A DNA stretch of 64,000 bases from Plazaster borealis (GCA_021014325.1 CM037476.1:13242827-13306826); one strand, 5' to 3'. Positions 10,801-23,089 are shown, counted from the first letter of the stretch. Program-made: numbers and translations. The notes: generated from the sequence alone by a model not told the origin.

Positions 10801-13770
10801 CTTCCACCCCGTCGGATCCAGTCAGCACACACGCAGCGAGAGTCCACATCATGGTCTTCAGTGACCTACACAGGGCACAGTACGTACGGCTTGACACCGG
10901 AGCAGAAGGAACACAAGAAAGAGCAACTGAGGGTGAGAATGCAGAGGGAGCAAGAGGAGAGGAAAGCCGCTGAGGAGGAGCAACGTAAGAAACAAGAGGA
11001 GGCAGAGAGTGCCTTCCAGGCGTGGCTGCAACACAAACAAGAGGCTCAGAAGCAGAGGAGGCAGTCTGGGAAAGAGCAGAAGAGTAATGAAGCAGAGAAG
11101 AAGGTATCGTTGATAAATTCTACATATACTTGTATGATTAACTGCTGTGTTTCAACGGCAAACAACATCATGGCATGCTATGGCCGAGCAGTCTAGCGAA
11201 TGGGACTTTTTGGCTAGTTATCGGACTGTGGGTTTAAATCCCAGTCATGACACTTAACCATAAATTGCTTCTCTTAACCCAGGTGTATAAATGGGAACCT
11301 GTGAAGGCTGAGAAAGTATAACGTTGGATTCACCCCTTAGCGATTTTACAAGCAGCCTAAGGCTGTGTTTAGAAACTTTGTGGATTGTTCTACATGCAAG
11401 TACGCCTGATGAACGGGGATAATGTTGCAAAGTGCCCCGATCTAGCTACTTATGGTACGTGTGCTACATAAGAACCAAGTTTTATTGTAATAATCTTTAT
11501 CCACAGGATCAGAGCAACACGGAAGACACCTTTCAAGACTGGCTTCAGATGAAACAGAGCCAGGCCAAGCGAGAGAGAAAACTGAGGAAACAAGCAGAGC
11601 AGGAGAAGATCAATGGGTTCTACATACGCGACCGCAAAGATTGTGACCAGGCCTTCAAACAGTAAGTGTTAATAATAATAATATATTGCGCCCCTTACAT
11701 AAAAATGATCAGAAGCGCATAACACATTATAAAATGCAAAGAAAGGAAGAAAAAGATACACAAACAAGACTGGTCACCAGGCCAGTGCCCAAACCAAACC
11801 CCACTTACTTTTCTTCTTGTAGCCCCTTACCAAGAATGTCTTTTAGCCTTGTTTGGGGCGAACTTGCATTAAAAAAATTATAATATAGGATTCGTTTGGT
11901 CCCGCCAACGGAGAACTATGTTTTGATATTACAGGGGGGGCCCAGTGTTTTAACAAATGTAAAGCACTGGGAAGCAATGAGTATACCGTATTATCACATA
12001 TCGTTGCATGGTTTATTTACCCAATTGTTAATAAATACCGGGTACAGTTCATCCATTCTGATTGGCCCAGAGGAGATCACGTGGCCATGTTTAAACATGG
12101 GATATGAATACAGGGAGGAGTGCTTAAACATGGCCTGGGGTAATTGAGTCAAAAGAGGCACTGTCAGATGGTTGTGCGAAATGCGCAAATTTCACGGCTC
12201 AATTTAAGTTGGTAGGTCGCATAAGTTTGAAGCTTGCGCGCGAGAGTTTGAAACTTAAGCACGCAAGTTCAAAACTTGCAAGAGGAGCTACTTAGCGCTC
12301 AACATGGATAGAAATTCAACGCAGAATCGAGGCGAGCTAAGGCTAAACTGAGATTTGTTCCCAACTTTTAAAGGTTTTTGATGTTTTTAACGGAAAGGTA
12401 TTTATGAATGGGAATAAAAGAGTGGTGACTCAGTCTTAAGCGACTGTTTAAAAACTTGACTCTTCTGTTTAGTGGTAAAACATCTGCTCTAGAATGGCGA
12501 GGGTCTGGAGTTCGAACTCCACAGGACTCGGACATGGTTTGCATTTGTGGCTAGTGCGTAAAGCGCTCACCTCTCACCACTGTGGCCCTGGTTCAATTTC
12601 GGGCTAGAGCCATGAGTAGAGTTGTGCAATGGTGTCTCTCCTGTGCCATAAGGGTTTTCCTCCCGGTCCTCCAGTTTTCCTCCCTCCGAAAAAAATCAAA
12701 CACTTTCAATCTCAAACTGTGCGCTGTGGTCATAAGGCACGAATTTGCATATCGTCTGCTTATAGAGTTATTAAAAAATGCTGAATGTTCTCCCCCCCCA
12801 ACACACTACAAATACCAAAAGTACCTGCAGACTTATTTATTACATTTCTTTACCCAGTGTATGCCTAAACAGTTAAAACTGGTTTCCATTGGGGTCCTCT
12901 ATATGCAGTACTAATTTACTATACTTATGGTAAACTCACTTCAAACAATAACAACAAAACACTAGGGCTCGATTTCACAAAGCACTAAGATTTATCGTAA
13001 AGAAGAGTTGTCAGTATTAACGTAGTGATTTGTATTGTGTTGTCACAGATTGATTTCCAGTTAAGATCAATCTTAGCTCTTTGTGAAATTGGCCCCAGGG
13101 CCAAATTTTAAAGAGCTGCTTTAGTAGGAAATATTTCTTCACAAATTTCTGCTAAGCAAAAAAAGCGCAGGATGCCAAACATAAAATGTACATAAATACA
13201 TGGTGTTTTGGCTGGTAACCTCTAGCCTAGTAACCTCATTCTGGTAATAGTTATTTTGTGATGAGCTACTTTTTGTGTCTAAAGCAGCTCCATGAAGTTT
13301 CACCCAGGACCTTATTTCAGACTCAGAATTAAATTCAGAGAGATTTACAATTGTCTGCTATTTAAGCAAAAATAGCAGAATACCAGACCGAGACAGTACA
13401 AATGACAAGGTATTTTTGACTCATAACCTTATTCTGGTAATCAGAATTGTTTTGTGCTTAGCTACTTTTTGTGCTTTAAGCAGCTCTGTGAAATTGGGCC
13501 CTGATTAATGGATTTGACTTTTAAAATGTTTAAAGTTTTTTTTCTATGAATTCTGCATCATTTTTAAAACAAAACATGCATTTTCTGTACTTTCCTAGAT
13601 GGGTGAGGTCGAAAAATGATCAACTCCGCAGAGAGCATTCCCTAAAGAGATCGAACGCAAGCATCAGCAGACAGCTGGCTCAAAAATCAAGGAAATCCAA
13701 GAACCTCGCCAAGGCTCTAGAGACTGCACAGATTTATAGATACACAGACTGGTATGGCTACAGATTCTAA
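7809..13770 (+). CDS. CCDC181: CCDC181, coiled-coil ciliary/flagellar protein
   Basis: Four exons: 7809-8011 (5' UTR plus ATG at 7880), 9952-11103, 11507-11661 and 13599-13770. Phases fit and all junctions are GT-AG. They encode about 536 residues, close to the usual family length. CCDC181 is a microtubule-associated protein of sperm flagella and motile cilia, reported to bind Hook1 in mouse. The N-terminal half is acidic and disordered with a Ser/Glu-rich stretch; conserved blocks include LPMDDPPEYDIAARVRELN and DRKVTFNEKVMAVEF. The second half holds a long Glu/Arg/Lys-rich coiled coil (about residues 320-430), two FQxWLxxKQ-type repeats, and the diagnostic C-terminus RYTDWYGYRF. A second ATG lies directly after the first. 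A further 5' non-coding exon must exist upstream because 7809 follows a 3' splice site. Confidence 0.88.
8240..8430 (-). mobile_element. tRNA(Ser/Leu)-derived SINE, minus copy
   Basis: On the minus strand it begins GTGTCGTGGCCGAGCGGTCT (tRNA class II A box) and has a B-box-like GGTTTCGATACCC, then a body about ACACTTGTG and AAGGTGCTTAACC. The same family appears at 14150 and 11178. It sits in CCDC181 intron 1. Confidence 0.7.
8534..9004. mobile_element. TIR element in CCDC181 intron 1
   Basis: The ends read AGGGGTGCATTCCACTT and, inverted, AAGTGGAACACAGCCCT. Subterminal GTTAGCAAC/GTTGCGA and CGAACG blocks are also inverted. A SINE scrap (GGGTATCGAACCCACACT) lies inside near 8767. No coding capacity. 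Confidence 0.55.
9005..9951. other. CCDC181 intron 1, remaining part
   Basis: AT-rich intron sequence with no recognisable gene or complete repeat. Confidence 0.6.
11178..11345 (+). mobile_element. tRNA(Ser/Leu)-derived SINE, diverged copy
   Basis: It starts TATGGCCGAGCAGTCTAG, has a B-box-like GGGTTTAAATCCC near 11231 and the shared body ATTGCTTCTCTTAACCCAGG. It lies in a CCDC181 intron in the same orientation as the gene. Confidence 0.65.
11990..12440. repeat. Dispersed repeat, copy 1 (second copy at 34785-35230)
   Basis: Shared blocks in the same order and orientation include CATCCATTCTGATTGG, TTTAAGTTGGTAGGTCGC and GTATTTATGAATGGGAATAA. There is no coding capacity. It is probably a non-autonomous DNA transposon; its termini are not well defined here. 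Confidence 0.6.
12476..12720 (+). mobile_element. tRNA-like scrap followed by a SINE
   Basis: 12476-12530 looks tRNA-like (AGTGGTAAAACATCTGCTCT and GAGTTCGAACTCC). From about 12548 a second SINE family begins (CTAGTGCGTAAAGCGCTCAC, then GGTTCAATTTC) with body GCCATAAGGGTTTTCCTCC. It is shared with 32824-32975. Confidence 0.6.
12965..13500. repeat. Two adjacent small dispersed repeats
   Basis: 12965-13095 starts GGGCTCGATTTCACAAAGCA and ends with the inverted counterpart CTTTGTGAAATTGGCCCC, a short TIR MITE. Relatives occur at 41565, 42510, 49060 and 55258. From 13090 to 13500 follow units with a different inner core (GAGCTGCTTxAGxA, TGGTAACCTxATTCTGGTAA). Related units appear at 20985-21165, 32410-32600, 43305-43690 and 63350-63680. 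Confidence 0.65.
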
Positions 13771-14149
13771 ACTCAAAGTCTTAAAGGTACGATACATATT
13801 GGTGTCTTCAGATTCATTCCAATCCACAAAGTGTAACATTGGTAATTGTTAATGACCAGTATCCACACTTGATGTGACCCAACATATACATGAAATAACA
13901 AACCTGTGAAAGTTTAGGCTCAATCGGTCATTGGAGTCACAAGAAAAAAGTTGTAAAAAACCTTAAATGTTTTCACTGTTTTCAAACATTGATTTTTTGA
14001 CTTTCAAGATCAATACTAATTGTTTTACTCATTTCTCAAAAACTATTGCATTTCAAGCAAAATATATTTCAAAGGGAAATTCCCACCATGACCATCTTTA
14101 TACCATGTACATGTAGTTGTGTGCAAATTATGGTTGTCTTACCATGGGT

Positions 14150-14440
14150 TGGGGTGTCGTGGCTGAGCGGTCTACGATCAGTGGACTCAAGTTGTGTAAT
14201 TGACAGAATGTGGGTTTGAATCCTGGCCTGGTCAGTCCCAACACTTGTGAGTCCTTGAGTAAGGCACTTTATCGTAATTGCTTCTCTCCACCCAGGAGTA
14301 GAAATGGGTACCGGCGAGAGCTGGGGAGTAACCTGCGATGAACTGGCATCCTGTCCAGCGGAAATAGAAAAATTCTCAGCCGTTTCATGGCAAGGAAACC
14401 GGATATAAACACCGGCCTGATGAGCTGTATTGGCTCGGGA
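14150..14440 (+). mobile_element. tRNA(Ser/Leu)-derived SINE, best copy
   Basis: Head GTGTCGTGGCTGAGCGGTCT with B box GGTTTGAATCC, then a body containing CCAACACTTGTGAGTCC, AATTGCTTCTCTCCACCCAG and AATGGGTACCGG. It is the longest of at least three copies in the window and lies downstream of CCDC181. Confidence 0.75.
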
Positions 14441-14937
14441 TGGACTTTACCTTACTTGTTTTCACTTACCATGGAATTCTGCGCTTGCAAAGCTCTGCAA
14501 AGCTTTTTATCGGCCGTAAGAATTCCGTAGGAAGTAGCGCCATAAAACTCCGTACCAGAAAAATGTACAAAGTCACTCGTTTTTATGAACAAAGGTTTTA
14601 TAAGCTACCCTGTCTTGCTATTCAATGTCTTATGCTTTTCATTTGTTATTGGCGATTTTTAATTTTCTTAAAGTCGACTTCTCATGACGTGTAGCTATTG
14701 TGTGCTATAAGTGTTGAATTCCAGTATTTGTTGCCGTCGAAATTTGCAATTTACAGGAAGGATTGAAATTTCTGTTTGATAGATTACATTACGGGTAATG
14801 CTTACAGGGTTCCTACTTTGAAGCCATGTTGTTTTGTTCCCATTTTAAATCAATGTAACCAATATGAGGGCGTGTCCGAATTGGCGGCTACAGCTACAGC
14901 AACGACTTTTGCTAAGGGTTTTGCTAAGGACGTCCTA

Positions 14938-15151
14938 AGGGCCCTGTCACACGAGGCAAATTTTACCGGCAACTTGGAGGCAACCAACTGCAGTGCATGC
15001 TATCAGGACCACTTTAGTATCACAAGAGTAATTTGTCAAACATTGTCTTACGATCCCCAAGGAAAATATGTGAACATTCAAATGTGAATGGCTTTTCTTG
15101 ATGGAGATTGCCTGGAACTGGTTGCGTGTAAATTGCCTCGTGTGACATGGG
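14938..15151. mobile_element. Short TIR MITE nested in a second inverted repeat
   Basis: GGGCCCTGTCACACGAGGCA at the left is mirrored by TGCCTCGTGTGACATGGGCC at the right. The outer flanks (GTCCGAATTGGCGGCTAC near 14874 and GTAGCCACCAATGCGGACA near 15190) are also inverted, so one fold-back element is inserted in another. Confidence 0.7.
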
Positions 15152-15360
15152 CCCCATACTTCAATGCATGATGATGTGGAAATCTAGCCGTAGCCACCAA
15201 TGCGGACATGGCTTCCGGCTGGATGGGCAAAATAGTCTGAGCCCCTTTTGGTCTTATGATGTAAGGCCTTGTAGGGCACTGCGGCTGTTGCTGTTACTAA
15301 GGGTACATGTACATGTATTGCTGAGGGCAGCCTATGCTTCAGCGCTTGTTAACATGGTGA

Positions 15361-15746
15361 TTAAAGGGACACGTTGCCTTGGATCGGGCGAGTTGGTCTA
15401 TGAAAAGCATTTGTAATCGTTTGTTATCAAATGCATTGGTTAGAAAGATGTTTTAAAAGTAGAATACAATGATCCACACAAATATGCCTCGAAATTGCAT
15501 GGTTTTCCTTTTACTTTGCGAACTAACACGTTCCGCCATTTTGTTGAGTCAAAAATTTGGCTCTACAAAATGGCGTGCCGTGTTAGTTCACGATGTAAAA
15601 GGAAAACTACACAATTTCGAGGCATAGTTGTGTGGATTCATTGTATTCTACTTTTATCTTTCTAACCGTAATTCATTTTATAACAAACGGTTACAAGAGC
15701 TTTTCATAGACCAACTCGCCCGCTCCAAGGCAACCTGTCCCTTTAA
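15361..15746. mobile_element. TTAA-flanked MITE (piggyBac type)
   Basis: Begins TTAAAGGGACACGTTGCCTT and ends with the inverted AAGGCAACCTGTCCCTTTAA. TTAA at both ends is the target-site signature of piggyBac-class elements. The interior is nearly palindromic throughout (for example CCTCGAAATTG / CAATTTCGAGG). No coding capacity. Confidence 0.8.
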
Positions 15747-16689
15747 GCCACAACTACTAAATTACCAGAAAGCTCCATTAAAGAAAGAGGCCAGAATAAT
15801 GCATCCTTTTTTACTTTTTTACCAACTCATTATCTCCATGTAATTCCTTTTACAAACAGTGGGTCCTAATCTTTTAATTTGATCATGAACAAGCCAGTCG
15901 TGCTTGTCCATTAAGTTTAATGATCTATGCACTGACATTGTAAACACACTCACTCACTGAAAGAAATGTATAGTTCCCGAGTTTTTGTGGCCAAACTCTG
16001 ACATTTTTTAATGGAGCTTTCCCGTAATTACTTCGGTCCTGTATATGTATGTTATCAATTACATTGGAACAGGACATGAATACAGTTGTTTGTTGTGTTT
16101 GTGTTTTGTTGTTGTTGTTTTGTTGTTGTTGTGTTTGTTGTGTGTTGTGTTTGGTTTTGTTGTTGGTTTGTTTTTGGGTGTGTTTGTTTGTTGGGGTTGA
16201 GGATGAGCTATATATTAAACTTTATAAAAATACTTGTTTTTTAGCCAAACAAAGGCACTAGTTACACCATAGCGTAAGGACAGTGCACCTTTTTACCGAC
16301 AAAAATTAAAATTCAGTTAAATTTGAAATTATTTTTACATGAAGTAATAGAGTGACACCTAGGCAGTATGAATTGTACTTTCTTGGCTAGTGGCTACATT
16401 CTGGTCTGACTTCAAGATGGTATAAAACATATTAATGTATTCTCCTTATTACAAGTCTTTTTCATTCAATTCATTCCTTTTGCCTTCAATTAATCACACG
16501 GCCAGTTGATCAATTTGCAGTTTGTACAATTGTTGAGTCATTTGACACTTTTCATTTATTTATTAGTTAAAAAAAAGTTAATTACCATACTATTAAAAAT
16601 AGACAAACAATATAGTATAAGCACAAATTATGCTGCTTAGTGATTAATTTTGTGATTTTTGTTTATGTTGAGATGAGGCAGAGAGTTGT
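15747..16689. other. Intergenic, GT-rich simple sequence
   Basis: Contains a (TTG)n/(TGTTTG)n tract at about 16090-16195. No gene recognised. Confidence 0.5.
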
Positions 16690-17060
16690 TAATGTGTGAA
16701 AAACGCTGCTTCAACAGGTATTCTTATACTCTTTGAATCAATAAGTACAGCATCATTAAAGTGCACAAAACTGCTGCAACAGGTACATGTATGTGCTTAC
16801 CGTCTTTGAATCAAGATAAGGTATATGTTCATGTACAGCATTGTAACAGTTCACAAAACTGCTGCAACAGGTATTCTTATACTCTTTGAATCAATTAGTA
16901 CAGCATCATTGAAGTTCACAAAACTGCTGCAACAGGTACATGTACAGTGTATGTGCTTACCGTCCTTGAATCAAGATAAGGTACATGTACATGTACAGCA
17001 TTGTAACAGTTCACAAAACTGCTGCAACATGTATGCTTACTCTTTTTGAATCATGATGTG
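16690..17060. repeat. Tandem repeat, about 153-bp unit made of two half-units
   Basis: ACTGCTGCAACAGGTA recurs about every 76 bp and alternates between two downstream variants; the same variant returns after 153 bp (16717 and 16870). There are about two and a half full units. Confidence 0.75.
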
Positions 17061-19358
17061 CAGGGCTCGAATTTGGGGAGAAAACCTTTAAGACTATGAA
17101 GCTTGTAGCTTAAAACGTTTACTTCCACAAGACCAGTCAAAAGAAGTGATTTGAACTGTTTAATTTGTACAAGCACTGAGAGAAGATTTTATCTCATTTG
17201 TAATAATTATGGGCAAGTACTCTTCAATACTCAACAGAATTGAAAGATTTTTATCAGACTGAAAGTCAACATTTGAACAAAAAAAAACACAAAACCGCCG
17301 GACTTGTCGAGTTCATGAGCTTACTGGCCCGGTGCTAAAATTACTGGCCTCGGGCCTGTGGTCCAGTGTAAATTTTGAGCGCTGATGTGGTACATGTATG
17401 TCATTGATTGGCCATGTGTGCATCTTATGCCACAATTGTGGTACAGTTAGTGTCTTTGAATCAAGAACAAGTACAGTATCGGCAAAGTGTGTTGCTCTGC
17501 TTTACTCAAAATCAAGATACTCTGTGGATTTCAAACTACTACTGTTTACCAATTATTGTGATTGAGGAAGGTACTGTGTTGAAAAGAATAACAAACCTTA
17601 TTAGCTGCTTCTGATGTTTTAATTTCAAATTCAGATCGGAAATTTTGGTCACATTTCTCTACACATCTTCAAACTACAGTATTTGTAAATTAAAAGCAAA
17701 AGTTTAATTTAACTTTTATTTTTTGCTTTCGCTTGTTCATGTTTTCTTTCTTGTAATGCCTTGGAGGCCGATTATGTGCGCCTTTTAAGCAGCATTAAAG
17801 TTATGATCATTTATATGGAGATTTAGTGCATCAAAAATTATTCTTTAGTTAAAATTCAAAATAACCAAAGAAATTATTCATTTATTTATTACAATAATTC
17901 CCTAATAGATCCTTCTTTGTGCCAAATTAGTATAATGCTGATTTTTTGAGCTGTCTATAGAACTTTTTATGTAGCCTTTACTATTTTTCTTTTCTTGAAT
18001 AGTTCCAGTTTGCTTTCACAGGTTGTTCATTAAATAAATAGATTACTAAATTATTTTGAAAATGAATGAATGTCAATCTTTGCTTTCTTTATAATTTTCC
18101 AGTTTGTTTATTTTTGGGAAGACCATTTCTTGACCACAAGGCCAAGGGGGTGTAAAGAAGAGTCTGCACATGAGGTTACAGTAACCACCGCCCCCACCCT
18201 CCTTCTTGCCTCCACCATCATCACCACACACAGATGTTTGCTTGTTGACAGGTCAAATCAACATTTCTCCTTAAATCTTCCATCTTCCATTATAATTGTT
18301 CACAAAATCAAAATAATGATGTCCTTGGTTTGTCAACAACAACAAAACTGAGTCCCTTTCTTCTAAATTTGTCCATGTCATTTTGGGTAAACTCTCTTGC
18401 AGAGTTCCATGGTGTAAGCTTTGCAGATGGCTTAGAGGGGCCCTCATTAAATTTCCAACATAATGAAAACTTTACGTTTTGTTTCTTTTCTTTTTTTTTG
18501 AACATCAAATTCTGGGCAGATTTTGCGGGTGAAGTTGCCACACATCTTTAAAGTATTGCAAACTCTGATTTTGTTAAAATTTAAAATTCGCGATGGAATT
18601 TTGTTGTTGTATAAATAAGACAACATTCAAATTTGCAATAAGTCAACAGATACAGCGCCACTGAATGGGATAGCACCAACATTTATTATCCCATTATTAT
18701 CCCAACCGAACATACTCTTTATGCTAGTCGAAACGTTGAGACCAATCCAAGAACTGACTCCGCGGTAGTACAGTTAATTACGATCCTATAAGCTAAAGTA
18801 ATACATGTAGTCCCATCCTATTTCTATACCATCCGCACAGCAGGTAATAGTTAATAAGCAGGACAGTTCTTTCCAGAACTGAGAAGTCTCCCGAACACCC
18901 GAACAATCTACTCCGCGGTAGTAGAATTAAGCAAGACAGTTCTCTAAGAACAAACTCTACCTGGCAAGTAAATACACACATGGTGTTACCGCAAACCAAA
19001 ATATATTGATACCTCACCATGCAATATGCCTCAAATCCTATACTCTTTATGGTTCTAAATTTTTATGAAATATTTCTCATTAGAATAGATTTGGCATTCT
19101 TATTATTAGTGTAATTTTACTTGAAAGTTTGTTTATATACCATGCTATACTTTCAATCAAACATTTTCCTTAATTCCTACATTATTTATTTTATGTGTTT
19201 TTATTTACTGGAGTAGGCCCTAGAACATTTATCTCCTATTTTCGGAATAAAAAAAGTCAGCTGCAATAAAGATTTCTTTTTTAAACGCTGATTATAGGCC
19301 CTTTTAATTTATGAGATTACATATTAAGCACACAATATTACGATACTTCAACAATTGC
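17061..19358. other. Intergenic stretch with dispersed repeat fragments
   Basis: 17061-17390 belongs to a repeat seen again at 21500-21715 and 21905-22280, and inverted at about 36115-36275; its hallmark is the end ACTGGCCTCGGGC...GTCCAGTGTAAATT. Around 18755-18925 two copies of CTCCGCGGTAGTA occur about 150 bp apart, preceded near 18728 by GTCGAAACGTTGAGACC. I see no convincing exon. Confidence 0.5.
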
Positions 19359-19460
19359 GGACCGAGTTGGCTTCGGACCGAGTTAACTTCGGACCGAGAT
19401 GACTTTGGACCGAGATGACATCGGACCGAGTTGACTTTGGACCGAGTTGACTTCGGACCG
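19359..19460. repeat. 16-bp tandem repeat, about six copies
   Basis: Unit GGACCGAGTTGACTTC with single-base variants, repeated head to tail. Confidence 0.85.
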
Positions 19461-20127
19461 TAGAGATGGAATTAATAACACTGCACAAACATACTAAAAA
19501 ATTAGTCTACCAACCTCACTGCAGGGATAAAAAATTATAGTTTGTTCGTAAAAATTAAGAAGAAAAATCATCTCCACTGATTTGTCAACCGTTTCAAGAT
19601 TTTTATAATTAAATGTATTTTATTACAAATCCTAATGCCTAATAATTGTGACTTTAATTGCATGATAGGCCTACTTTCCATTTTAGTCACACATAAAACA
19701 AAGTTATCCGCCAGAATGGGACCAGTAAAATGCTGACTCATCGTTGATGATGAATTCATAGGTTTAGCCATTTTAATTTAACAACCTGTTAACACAATTT
19801 CTTTATGGTGGGTTCAATTTCAGACCAGAAGCCGACGAAAACTACCAAGAAAAATAATGTAAAAATAACAAGTAAATAGCGCCCTCATTTGAGAAGTTAC
19901 AGAATTAGTATGGTACCTTAACTAATATTATTACCTAGAAATTAGTATTAAGAAACGAGCACGAAACAGCAAGTACGAATAGGGACTAGACTGCTGCTTG
20001 AAAATTGACTTCTGCAACTTCAGTAAAATGTTGCTGCTGTGTTGTTGGTGTCGGGAGTGTCACCATCGGAATTCACATCAAATCAAAGCAAACAGCCAGC
20101 CGGAGAATGAGTGCAGATTTCAGGCAG

Positions 20128-20183
20128 ACAGCAGGCATTTTGAGTAAGTTTTGTTTGAATGAACGCTTAAGAGAAAAACAAGA
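20128..20183 (+). other. Possible first exon remnant before the gap
   Basis: An ATG at 20107 opens a short frame (MSADFRQTAGIL) followed at about 20142 by GTAAGT, a good 5' splice site. It could be the first coding exon of a gene lost in the gap, but 12 residues are too few to identify anything. Confidence 0.15.
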
Positions 20184-20683
20184 NNNNNNNNNNNNNNNNN
20201 NNNNNNNNNNNNNNNNNNNNNNNNNNNNNNNNNNNNNNNNNNNNNNNNNNNNNNNNNNNNNNNNNNNNNNNNNNNNNNNNNNNNNNNNNNNNNNNNNNNN
20301 NNNNNNNNNNNNNNNNNNNNNNNNNNNNNNNNNNNNNNNNNNNNNNNNNNNNNNNNNNNNNNNNNNNNNNNNNNNNNNNNNNNNNNNNNNNNNNNNNNNN
20401 NNNNNNNNNNNNNNNNNNNNNNNNNNNNNNNNNNNNNNNNNNNNNNNNNNNNNNNNNNNNNNNNNNNNNNNNNNNNNNNNNNNNNNNNNNNNNNNNNNNN
20501 NNNNNNNNNNNNNNNNNNNNNNNNNNNNNNNNNNNNNNNNNNNNNNNNNNNNNNNNNNNNNNNNNNNNNNNNNNNNNNNNNNNNNNNNNNNNNNNNNNNN
20601 NNNNNNNNNNNNNNNNNNNNNNNNNNNNNNNNNNNNNNNNNNNNNNNNNNNNNNNNNNNNNNNNNNNNNNNNNNNNNNNNNNN
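20184..20683. other. Assembly gap (500 N)
   Basis: Exactly 500 N, the usual placeholder for a gap of unknown size. An exon is cut at its right edge. Confidence 0.99.
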
Positions 20684-20971
20684 TAGCCGTGTCCTTCACA
20701 GTTCAGCTTCTCAGCTGCAAGTAAGGATGATTAGCCTCCCAAATTATTGTTATAATTATCCAAGTACTGTCCAGTCAATACATTTTTATCAAAGCTTCTC
20801 TATTTTTTTTCTTTTTTTCTTCAGGTTCCAGAAAAAGTGCTCATATCTGCCGCCCATTTATTCTTATCCATGGCTACAACGGTCAGACCGACGTTTCTTA
20901 TCGAGCTGTCGTCAATACAGAGCTTATTCAAAGACGTCAGCGGTGGATCTGTATCAGGACTACAGGAAGAG
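20684..20971 (+). CDS. XPO6: Exportin-6 fragment, two internal exons
   Basis: A partial exon reaches from the gap to 20720; a full exon spans 20825-20971 (147 bp, phase 0 at both ends, GT-AG). The second translates to VPEKVLISAAHLFLSMATTVRP followed by a Leu/Ile-rich helix ending LQEE. I match this to the HEAT-repeat region of exportin-6, the importin-beta-family carrier that exports actin-profilin from the nucleus. The ATTVRP block is the strongest point. In phase 0 the first exon reads SRVLHSSASQLQ before VPEKV. No later exportin-6 exon follows before Raptor begins at 25667, which is unexpected. Confidence 0.62.
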
Positions 20972-23089
20972 GTAAATCTGACCACCACACAATTCCATCA
21001 ACCGGAACTGGGGCACCATTTCATAAAGTGCTTAACAGATTTATTGGCTATTAAGCAACCAGTCACAAGCAATGTACATTTACATGATATTTTGGCTGGT
21101 AACTCATTCCTGTTAGGTCAAACTTTTCTACGCTTAACAGCTTTAATGAAATTGGGCCCTGGAGAAAGGAGGTGAGTGTTTACCCCCTTTAGATCCACAC
21201 AATCGGGGACCTCCTATTGTCCCACTTTTGTTTGTACTTTAAACTTTTTGGCAACAGCTCCCATTGGTTTTGTACTCGCTCTCCAACTGGGGACCTTTCT
21301 CATCCGGGGACCGACCCTATTGTCCTCTTTTCTCATAGGTCCCTAGATTGAATGCGTACATACCTACCCACACACACACTTGTGTAAACACTGGCAATCG
21401 TGGACCCTCCTTTGTTCAACTCTTTGTGATAGCAACCGTGGACCTATTTATTATCCCTTCTGTAAAGAGAAGATCTATCTCGATTGTGTTATGGGTAAAC
21501 TGTGTACATCGATACTCAACAGAATTGAAAGATATTTATCATACTCATAGTCAACATTTTGTTGGGACAAAGATATTACACAATGAGGTTGCCTTTTATT
21601 ATTTAATTGAAAAAAACACAAGACCACCGGGCTGGTCCGGTTGTGAGTTTACTGGCCCGATGCTAAAAATCACTGGTCTCGGGCCCGCTGTCCAGTGTTA
21701 ATTTCAGGCCCTGATTCTGTTTTGCATATACTTGGCTTTGCAACATTGAAGGTTACATTGCAGTGGACAATCTGACTTGCGGCAGGATGCATACTCAGAC
21801 CCCTCTGGGTAGAACATTTGGCTTTGACTTTGTCAAAAAGACTTACATTCTCTATTGTTCTGTAAAAACCCATTATCGTTATCCTATTAACACACTTCTG
21901 GTCCAGGGCTCAAATTTGGGGGGGAAAATCCACAAGACCACAGTACTTGTTATGTATCTCAAAATGTTTACTGGACCAGAAATATTTTTACAAGACCAGA
22001 AGCAAAATGAGAAAAAAACTTCCTACCCCAGTTTAACATGCATTTGACTGTATTTATTTGAACACGCTGGATGACATGTATGAGAAGATTGATCTCATTA
22101 GTCTTAAAAGTCAACATTTGAACATAATTTATTTAAGTTCAAGATATTACACTGTGAGATATTGTTTTCGAATTGAAAAAAACACAAGATCGCCGGACTT
22201 GTGTGTTATGAATTTACTAGCCCGATGCTAAAATCACTGGCCTCGGGCTTGCGGTCCATTGTAAAATTCAAGCCCTGCTGGTTCTTTACTCTATTAGATA
22301 GGGAGGTACATTAAACACTATTGACCTCATGCAGTTGAAAATATCACTTACTACTGTGTCATATTGGAGGTCAAAGTTGTGATATTGAATTTTTGTTTTG
22401 GGCGCTGGGGTTAAAATAGTATTCAGTATTTGTTTCTCCCAAAATCTCCCAACAGTACATACATCACACAGTTAGCTTTGTGCACACTTGTGCCACCACC
22501 CTGTGCAGTTTTATGGTTTCAAGTGGTTGGTCAACTCGCTGGAAAATGGTACTTAGAGTAGGAGGGTTAACACTGAGACTGACACCTTCTTATTCTGATT
22601 AATTATTGCCACAACTGTCTCCTAGAAAAAGGCTCTCAGACAAAAGATATACTATGCCTAAAATAGTCGGTCAAGATGGCCATCTTCAGGTTTAAATGAG
22701 TGATATGTTTTACGAAATTGAAAGTCTGCCTTTTAAAACTCTGCCACTAACATGTAGCTAACTTCTTTCTTGTAGTTCTTTGCCTTCTGTGGTAGTCTTT
22801 CTCTAATGTTTAATCTCATACTAACACAAACTAACAATTGACTTCTATGAACAGTTGCAAGGAGGCGAGCAGCATAAACGGATTTTGATACGGAAATGGA
22901 ACATGGAGTTGATTCCACAAAGAGCTATTAGATCGTTCTTGAGATGGGGGGGGTGTCTTATTCTTAACTGCTAAGCAAAGTGTGATGTCTTAATACAAAT
23001 CACTATGGTAACATTGGCAACTCATTTTAAGATGAATCTTAGTGCATTGTGGAATCGAGCCCTTGCTTTCTTCCTTGGAAACACTGGCT
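20972..23089. other. Non-coding, dispersed repeats only
   Basis: About 20985-21165 is a unit of the GAGCTGCTTAA-type repeat family. 21180-21345 resembles the tandem unit at 23090-23640 (GGGGACCTCC, CCCATTGGTTTTGTAC). 21500-21715 and 21905-22280 are two copies of the repeat described at 17061. No exon of exportin-6 or Raptor is visible. Confidence 0.55.

Noticed and set aside
12476..12530. tRNA gene with GTTCGAACTCC loop
   Set aside because: Stem pairing is incomplete and it directly adjoins a SINE; treated as a SINE head.
16690..17060. CRISPR-like repeat array
   Set aside because: Units are long direct tandems without unique spacers, and the genome is eukaryotic.
18308..18541. 77-codon minus-strand frame
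   Set aside because: No recognised domain, no splice sites, and overlapped by an equally long frame on the other strand.
20005..20724. Open frames across the first gap
   Set aside because: They consist mostly of translated N and have no meaning.
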